A stretch of DNA of 16,853 nt from an uncultured Bacillota bacterium (lineage in GTDB: Bacteria; Bacillota_I; Bacilli_A; RF39; UBA660), in contig CAMVNN010000016.1 in the NCBI GenBank assembly GCA_947168865.1, positions 1 to 16,853 of the forward strand. The letters are read 5' to 3'. The position numbers were made by a program, and so were the translations under genes. Shown here one piece after another: positions 13,359 through 16,853 of the stretch (the stretch's first letter is position 1; every line of letters starts with the position of its first letter). Under the pieces are notes generated by a model. That model was given only the letters and a program-made list of their open reading frames with translations. It made no database searches and was not told the origin of the DNA.

Positions 13359-14179
13359 CTCTTATCTAATACATCTTTTATTAGTTTAACATCATTTGCT
13401 ATTAAATTATCAACATCATAATCAACCATTTGCAATGCTTCTTCTTCATTTAGGATAGTCCACGCATATACTTTTTTATTGACATTGTGCATTTCAGTTA
13501 CCAATTCTTTAGTCAAATCTGTTTTCCTAATTGAGAAGATGTCAGCATATACATAATAGTTAACCGGTTGCTCTAATGCTCTTCCTACATAAACAGTAGT
13601 CATAGTAGGATCATAATCTTTAACATTTTTCAAAAAATCATAGTTCTGAGAAGCAACTAAGACATTATTTTTGTAGCCATACTTATTTATTAAATCAATA
13701 GTTGATTTTACCAATTGTTTTTGGTGTCCATTATCTTTAAGTTCAATATTTAATTTAGCATTATTGTTCTTAGCCCAAATAATTACTTCTTCCAAAGTTG
13801 GGATAGAAGCTTCTTTATCCATATAGGCACCAGCATTTAATTTTTTCACATCTTTATAATTTAAAGTCCATATATTTTTATTAACTTTAGTCAATTTTTT
13901 TAAATTGGCATAATGAGTAACTACAACTACTAAATCTTTAGTCTCTTGAATGTCTAATTCAATCCAATCAGCGCCAGCTTCATGAGCTTTAACAAATGCT
14001 TCCATCGTATTCTCCGGATAATATTCTGAAAATCCACGATGAGCCGTTATTTCAATATATTTTGGTAATTTTATTTCTTCAACATTATTTATAGATTTTA
14101 TGAGAAATATAACTATTACAATAATAGCAAGAATTAATAAAACAAGTATTATTCTGCTAGTATAATGTCGCTCTTCCAC
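13346..14179 (-). CDS. Membrane-anchored glycerophosphodiester phosphodiesterase family protein
   Basis: 277 aa. One N-terminal membrane helix (about 10-28) anchors an outward-facing GDPD barrel. Catalytic landmarks: AHRGFSEYYPENT with His47, Arg48 and Glu56; IELDIQ with Glu74 and Asp76; His89 in THYANL, where most members have HD and here Tyr follows; and LNIELKD near 140. It would cleave glycerophosphodiesters to glycerol-3-phosphate and an alcohol at the cell surface, possibly from lipids or teichoic-acid-like polymers. The start is GTG at 14179, supported by GGAGGTG five nt upstream; no nearer ATG exists. It has its own promoter and terminator, so it is monocistronic. Confidence 0.88.
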   Translation of the reverse strand: MEERHYTSRIILVLLILAIIVIVIFLIKSINNVEEIKLPKYIEITAHRGFSEYYPENTMEAFVKAHEAGADWIELDIQETKDLVVVVTHYANLKKLTKVNKNIWTLNYKDVKKLNAGAYMDKEASIPTLEEVIIWAKNNNAKLNIELKDNGHQKQLVKSTIDLINKYGYKNNVLVASQNYDFLKNVKDYDPTMTTVYVGRALEQPVNYYVYADIFSIRKTDLTKELVTEMHNVNKKVYAWTILNEEEALQMVDYDVDNLIANDVKLIKDVLDKRVSE

Positions 14180-14197
14180 TCTAGCACCTCCATTATA

Positions 14198-14225
14198 ATT
14201 ATAGATTATTTTATTATTTAGTCAA
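14198..14225 (-). promoter_or_regulatory. Promoter of the GDPD gene
   Basis: TTGACT (14220-14225), 16-nt spacer and TATAAT (14198-14203) on the minus strand, directly downstream of the hsp20 terminator. Confidence 0.7.
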
Positions 14226-14227
14226 AC

Positions 14228-14249
14228 AAAAAAGGTGGAAAACCACCTT
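14228..14249 (-). terminator. Intrinsic terminator of hsp20
   Basis: AAGGTGG/CCACCTT stem (14232-14238 and 14243-14249), four-nt loop and a T-run on the minus strand. It overlaps the TAA stop at 14248-14250. Confidence 0.88.
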
Positions 14250-14664
14250 ATTTAATTTCAATTTGTTTTGCTTCTGGTAACTTTTTAGTTTCTTCTTTCT
14301 TTGGAACATCAATTTTTAAAATTCCATTTTTAAATTCGGCTTGAATATCTTTTTCTTCAATTTCATCACCAACATAGAAACTACGAGAACATTCTCCAAA
14401 GAATCTCTCACGATGTAAGAATTTTCCTTCATCTTCTTTATTATCATTTTTTTCCAATTTAGCATGGATGTTTAAATAACCATTATTTAATGACAAATCA
14501 ATATTCTCTTTTGAGAATCCTGGCAAGTCAACTTCAACTGTATATTTATTTTTATGCTCTTTAATATCAGTTTTCATTAGATTGCGTTCTTTTCTAGGTA
14601 AGAAATCTTCATTAAAAAAGTCATCAAATAAATCAAAACTATTTCTTCTTGGTACTAACATCAT
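14248..14664 (-). CDS. Small heat-shock protein, Hsp20/alpha-crystallin family
   Basis: 138 aa, the usual length. A short N-terminal arm (SFDLFDDFF) precedes an alpha-crystallin domain: KTDIKEHKNKYTVEVDLPGF, SLNNGYLNIHA, and the hallmark A-x-x-x-N-G-I-L in AEFKNGILKIDVPK near residues 113-126. It acts as an ATP-independent holdase for unfolding proteins and assembles into oligomers. Of four nearby ATGs the third (14664) has the best spacing from AAAGGA; the first is too close. Its promoter overlaps a CIRCE operator, so HrcA control is likely. The C-terminus KQIEIK fits the I-x-I motif used in oligomer contacts. Confidence 0.93.
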   Translation of the reverse strand: MMLVPRRNSFDLFDDFFNEDFLPRKERNLMKTDIKEHKNKYTVEVDLPGFSKENIDLSLNNGYLNIHAKLEKNDNKEDEGKFLHRERFFGECSRSFYVGDEIEEKDIQAEFKNGILKIDVPKKEETKKLPEAKQIEIK

Positions 14665-14723
14665 ATATATCATATCCTTTCACTTTTTGTGTTATCATGA
14701 ATGGTAGCACAATATTAATACCT

Positions 14724-14756
14724 GTAATAAGTCCTTATCTCTTATTACGTAATAAG
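14724..14756 (-). promoter_or_regulatory. Palindrome at the hsp20 start site and 5'-terminal mRNA stem-loop
   Basis: CTTATTACGTAATAAG (14741-14756) is a perfect 16-bp palindrome at the expected start site. GTAATAAG recurs at 14724-14731, so the mRNA could begin with an 8-bp stem around a 9-nt loop. This suggests a second operator or a 5'-protecting hairpin. Confidence 0.5.
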
Positions 14757-14783
14757 CATATCACTATCTTTAGCACTTGTCAA
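14755..14783 (-). promoter_or_regulatory. Promoter of hsp20
   Basis: TTGACA (14778-14783), 17-nt spacer and TATGCT (14755-14760) on the minus strand. The -35 lies inside CIRCE, so bound HrcA would block RNA polymerase. Confidence 0.8.
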
Positions 14784-14796
14784 TAGAGAGTGCTAA
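14770..14796. promoter_or_regulatory. CIRCE operator (HrcA site)
   Basis: TTAGCACTT, nine nt, GAGTGCTAA. It matches the CIRCE consensus TTAGCACTC-N9-GAGTGCTAA with a single mismatch. Confidence 0.95.
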
Positions 14797-14905
14797 ATTT
14801 GACATTTTTTTACAGTTCGTTTTTTTATTTTCGAATAATGCAAATGATGCTGGAAATGCATTAATAAAACTTAAAGTACAAAATTAAAATGTTACATAAA
14901 TAGAT

Positions 14906-14934
14906 TTGACATGAGTAAAAATATAATATATCAT
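14906..14934 (+). promoter_or_regulatory. Promoter of the 119-aa protein gene
   Basis: TTGACA (14906-14911), 17-nt spacer and TATCAT (14929-14934); the start near 14941 coincides with the ribosome site. Between CIRCE and this promoter (14797-14905) the only structure seen is an inverted repeat AATGCA/TGCATT (14837-14862). Confidence 0.6.
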
Positions 14935-14955
14935 TTTGTTAGGAGGGTAAAAAAT

Positions 14956-15315
14956 ATGGAACAAGTTACAAGACCTTATGATTGCTATCTAACTAATTTA
15001 AGAGTAGTAAAATTACGCGATGATTCTGATGAAACTACGTGGGCAGTTGATGTCAGAAGTAAACTACCTAATGGTGAAATGGGAGCTGATGTTCAAAGAT
15101 TCAATCTTGCTATTCCCGGAAAAGTTCCACAAGAAGTATTAATTTCAAGATTTAAAGAACATGGTATAGAATTGCCTGGGCCTGGACAAGTAACAAACGG
15201 ACGTTGCTTAATAGCTAATGGTTATCTTAGAGGATTAGTAAATGGCTTAGATCTTTTCGTTACGGTACCATTTGATGATGTTCTCAGCAATTCAACAGCT
15301 GAAAAAACAAGATAA
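14956..15315 (+). CDS. Uncharacterised 119-aa protein
   Basis: 119 aa, soluble, rich in beta-forming residues, no signal or membrane segment. It starts MEQVTRPYDCYLTNLRVVKL and has PNGEMGADVQRFNLAIPG, IELPGPGQVTNGRCLI and LVNGLDLFVTVPFDDV. The alternating strand pattern might be an OB-like barrel, but no motif proves it and I do not recognise the family. The frame opens 15 codons earlier at 14911, but that ATG lies inside the promoter; AGGAGGG before 14956 is the true ribosome site. It is divergent from hsp20 and ends in a bidirectional terminator. No heat-shock element serves it directly. Confidence 0.8.
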   Translation: MEQVTRPYDCYLTNLRVVKLRDDSDETTWAVDVRSKLPNGEMGADVQRFNLAIPGKVPQEVLISRFKEHGIELPGPGQVTNGRCLIANGYLRGLVNGLDLFVTVPFDDVLSNSTAEKTR

Positions 15316-15343
15316 AAACTCTTGATAATCAAGAGTTTTTTTT
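15314..15343. terminator. Bidirectional intrinsic terminator
   Basis: ACTCTTGA/TCAAGAGT stem with loop TAA (15318-15336), T7 on the right and A5 on the left, serving the convergent 119-aa and phosphatase genes. The phosphatase stop (15329-15331) lies in the stem. Confidence 0.9.
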
Positions 15344-16252
15344 GTACCAATCTTCATACCCAACAACATTGTCTTTAAAGCGAACTAGTTTCTTAGGGTG
15401 AAAACTCGTATTTAAATAAGATCTTTCCCTATCTAATTCTATACTTTCAAATGGTAGAAATATTCCGTCGAAGAAATAGTTTCCAAACATTATTTCATTA
15501 CTATGATTGAAAGTTAATATTTTTAAATATCCATCTTTTATTTCTATTAATGGCACATGATCAAAATCAAAGAATCCACTCACATAACAGGCGCAACCGC
15601 CATCAATGTTTAAGTATCCCCCATTATTATAGTATTCGCATCCTAAGATGGAATTATTGGGTGTATGACCAACTATTGAGAAATAATTAGGGTTCCCAAT
15701 TGCAGTTTTAAAAGGAATTGTTGGATCATTTTTTCTTGACCAAGTGCAATACTTAACTTCAAAATTATTATCTTTAATTCTAAGTCTACACTCATCTTTT
15801 ACAATTACTGGGCATGCAGCATGTGCCATGACAATGTTTTTACCATTAATTTTTTCGTGGAACTTATGATATATTTTTAAATTAGCAATAAATTCGAGCA
15901 TTTCAGTTCTTTCTTCATCGGTTACTAAAGTATCTTCTAAACCATAATCAGTAATCCATCCTCCATTATCATGCCACTCCATTTTATTATCTAGTCCTGT
16001 TAATCCATCAGAAAAAACTTGAAACATTAGAAGTTCATGATTACCACCAATATATTCTATTTCAAATGGTCCTTCAATCATTCTTCTTTTCACATCTAAA
16101 AGTATTTCAGCAGATTCTATTCCCTTATCAATCAAATCACCATTTATATATAAAATTACTTTTTCATTTTTATTAACATTTTCTAAATAATACATTATAG
16201 ATTTATATATATTTCCATCTCCATGAAGATCACTTATAATAAATTTGCGCAT
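15329..16252 (-). CDS. PPP-family metallophosphatase
   Basis: 307 aa, cytoplasmic. It has the calcineurin-like set of metal ligands in order: SDLHGD (7-12, with Asp8 and His10), NGDLIDKG (37-44, with Asp39 and Asp42), GGNHE (69-73, with Asn71 and His72), MAHA near 144 and VGHTP near 195. This is the pattern of bacterial PPP serine/threonine phosphatases and ApaH/PrpE-like enzymes. The extra 90 residues at the C-terminus are unassigned. The substrate may be a phosphoprotein or dinucleoside polyphosphate. AGGTGG precedes the ATG at 16252. It is monocistronic and divergent from the HNH-like gene. Confidence 0.9.
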   Translation of the reverse strand: MRKFIISDLHGDGNIYKSIMYYLENVNKNEKVILYINGDLIDKGIESAEILLDVKRRMIEGPFEIEYIGGNHELLMFQVFSDGLTGLDNKMEWHDNGGWITDYGLEDTLVTDEERTEMLEFIANLKIYHKFHEKINGKNIVMAHAACPVIVKDECRLRIKDNNFEVKYCTWSRKNDPTIPFKTAIGNPNYFSIVGHTPNNSILGCEYYNNGGYLNIDGGCACYVSGFFDFDHVPLIEIKDGYLKILTFNHSNEIMFGNYFFDGIFLPFESIELDRERSYLNTSFHPKKLVRFKDNVVGYEDWYKKNS

Positions 16253-16268
16253 AAAACCACCTGCAATT

Positions 16269-16277
16269 ATTGTATCA
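16269..16277 (-). promoter_or_regulatory. Extended -10 promoter of the phosphatase gene
   Basis: The minus strand reads TGATACAAT (TGn-TACAAT), with only a weak -35 (TTGAAT at 15-nt spacing). Confidence 0.5.
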
Positions 16278-16306
16278 CATATTATTTTTATTCAAAAATT
16301 AAAAAA

Positions 16307-16315
16307 TGATATAAT
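16307..16315 (+). promoter_or_regulatory. Extended -10 promoter of the HNH-like gene
   Basis: TGATATAAT (TGn-TATAAT). Transcription near 16322 would leave about 9 nt before the ATG and no ribosome site. Confidence 0.6.
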
Positions 16316-16330
16316 TAATGTAGTGATTGT

Positions 16331-16750
16331 ATGGAAAAAGAAGGAAAAATTGTTGATTTTATGGTAACAAAATATTGTCTTGAACAGCTGGGACACGATT
16401 TTTTGGGTTACCGCTTGCAAAAGGAAGATGACCGCTATACATTTCATCATTTAATAATTCCTGCATGCTGTGGTGGTGAGACTACTGAAGACAATGGTGC
16501 TATACTATGTATGAAATCAGGGCATCCATATATTCATATTGTAGGAAGATATGATTCAAAATTATTCAAAGAATTAACTGCAGAAATAATTGAAATGAAA
16601 GAAAAAGGAGTTATAGATCAAGCCTATTTAGCTACAATTGATCAAATGCTAACCTATTTTGAAAGTCGCTTTGATGGTAAATATAATAAAAAGAATCATC
16701 TAATAATTAGACCGGAATTTAAAATAAGAGTTCAAAGAAGTAATTACTAA
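16331..16750 (+). CDS. HNH-nuclease-fold-like protein
   Basis: 139 aa. The core FHHLIIP, GGETTEDNGAIL, KSGHPYIHIVGRYD (38-74) has His39-His40, Asn55, His65 and His69, the H-N-H spacing of HNH endonucleases, though the usual zinc cysteines are absent. A helical C-terminus follows with basic residues at the end (IRVQRSNY). It may cut or bind nucleic acid, but activity is uncertain. No Shine-Dalgarno precedes the ATG at 16331; a second in-frame ATG at codon 11 also has none at proper distance. Transcription seems to begin about 9 nt before 16331. No restriction or toxin partner is adjacent. Confidence 0.65.
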   Translation: MEKEGKIVDFMVTKYCLEQLGHDFLGYRLQKEDDRYTFHHLIIPACCGGETTEDNGAILCMKSGHPYIHIVGRYDSKLFKELTAEIIEMKEKGVIDQAYLATIDQMLTYFESRFDGKYNKKNHLIIRPEFKIRVQRSNY

Positions 16751-16754
16751 GCAA

Positions 16755-16785
16755 CAAAAAAACTTGAGGAGCACTCAAGTTTTAT
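16755..16785. terminator. Bidirectional intrinsic terminator
   Basis: ACTTGAG/CTCAAGT stem (16762-16780) with loop GAGCA. The plus side has TTTTATT; the minus side has seven T, so it is stronger for something entering from the right edge. Confidence 0.85.
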
Positions 16786-16853
16786 TATCATCTTGGTACG
16801 GACAAATAGTATATCCGAAACCTTAGGAATAGTTGATAAACAACTAATCACTA
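16786..16853 (-). other. Right-edge sequence, probably the 3' end of a minus-strand transcript
   Basis: 68 nt without a clear gene. On the minus strand it can form TAGTTG/CAACTA and then a nested hairpin GGT-CGGA/TCCG-ACC before the terminator. Read as protein, one frame ends YQDDNKT-stop in the terminator stem but has an in-frame TAA 15 codons earlier. It could be the end of a structured RNA or a protein gene cut by the window. Confidence 0.3.

Noticed and set aside
14837..14862. AATGCA/TGCATT inverted repeat as an operator
   Set aside because: Six-bp arms with 14 nt between them in AT-rich DNA are easily found by chance, and it is far from both promoters.
16790..16840. tRNA 3' end at the right edge, suggested by TCCGTACCA on the minus strand
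   Set aside because: The T-loop position reads TTCGGAT with no pairing T-stem, so it does not fold as a tRNA arm.

Overview
The window is AT-rich bacterial DNA, roughly 28-30% G+C by eye. It has strong AGGAGG-type ribosome sites, Gram-positive-style TTGACA/TATAAT promoters (several with an extended TGn -10), a CIRCE/HrcA heat-shock operator, a lipobox lipoprotein and intrinsic terminators packed against stop codons. Trp is read from TGG in the codon I checked, and TGA is used as a stop (for example 12356-12358, 13346-13348, 15329-15331), so the standard code applies. This fits a low-G+C Firmicute or a Mollicutes-like relative (uncultured gut Bacilli/Mycoplasmatota type). I cannot name a species. 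I see no transposase, integrase, phage module or CRISPR array.

Layout. Positions 1-1693 read leftward: a tRNA-Ile cut by the window edge, a small lipoprotein and a DUF3419/BtaA-like SAM-dependent enzyme. A divergent rightward pair (1741-2942) encodes a transglutaminase-like protein and a small acidic protein. An unrecognised 365-aa protein (3106-4203) lies between a tRNA-end-like sequence and tRNA-Thr. A long leftward unit runs from tRNA-Arg (8298) through two hypothetical genes, rsmE, a membrane-anchored acidic protein and mtaB to tRNA-Thr (4292). It therefore combines tRNAs with rRNA- and tRNA-modification enzymes. Upstream, a leftward P-loop ATPase of the AAA_28/Ttd14 type (8343-9050) is preceded by an unusual 230-nt leader.

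From 9376 to 10930 a rightward ATP-grasp gene faces a leftward HD-domain phosphohydrolase. From 13268 to 11100 there is an operon of an AbrB-type regulator, ABC ATPase, ABC-2 permease and small methyltransferase, behind a promoter with two palindromes. Next come a membrane-anchored GDPD phosphodiesterase and a CIRCE-controlled Hsp20. The right end holds an uncharacterised 119-aa protein, a PPP-family phosphatase, an HNH-like protein, and the edge of something structured on the minus strand.

The most interesting regions are four. First, the AAA_28 leader: promoter, two long overlapping open frames, an internal terminator, and a two-codon ORF behind a perfect Shine-Dalgarno. Second, the paired AbrB palindromes. 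Third, an hsp20 promoter whose -35 lies inside CIRCE and whose mRNA seems to begin with a stem-loop. Fourth, an intrinsic terminator 13 nt in front of mtaB. All of these are read from sequence only.
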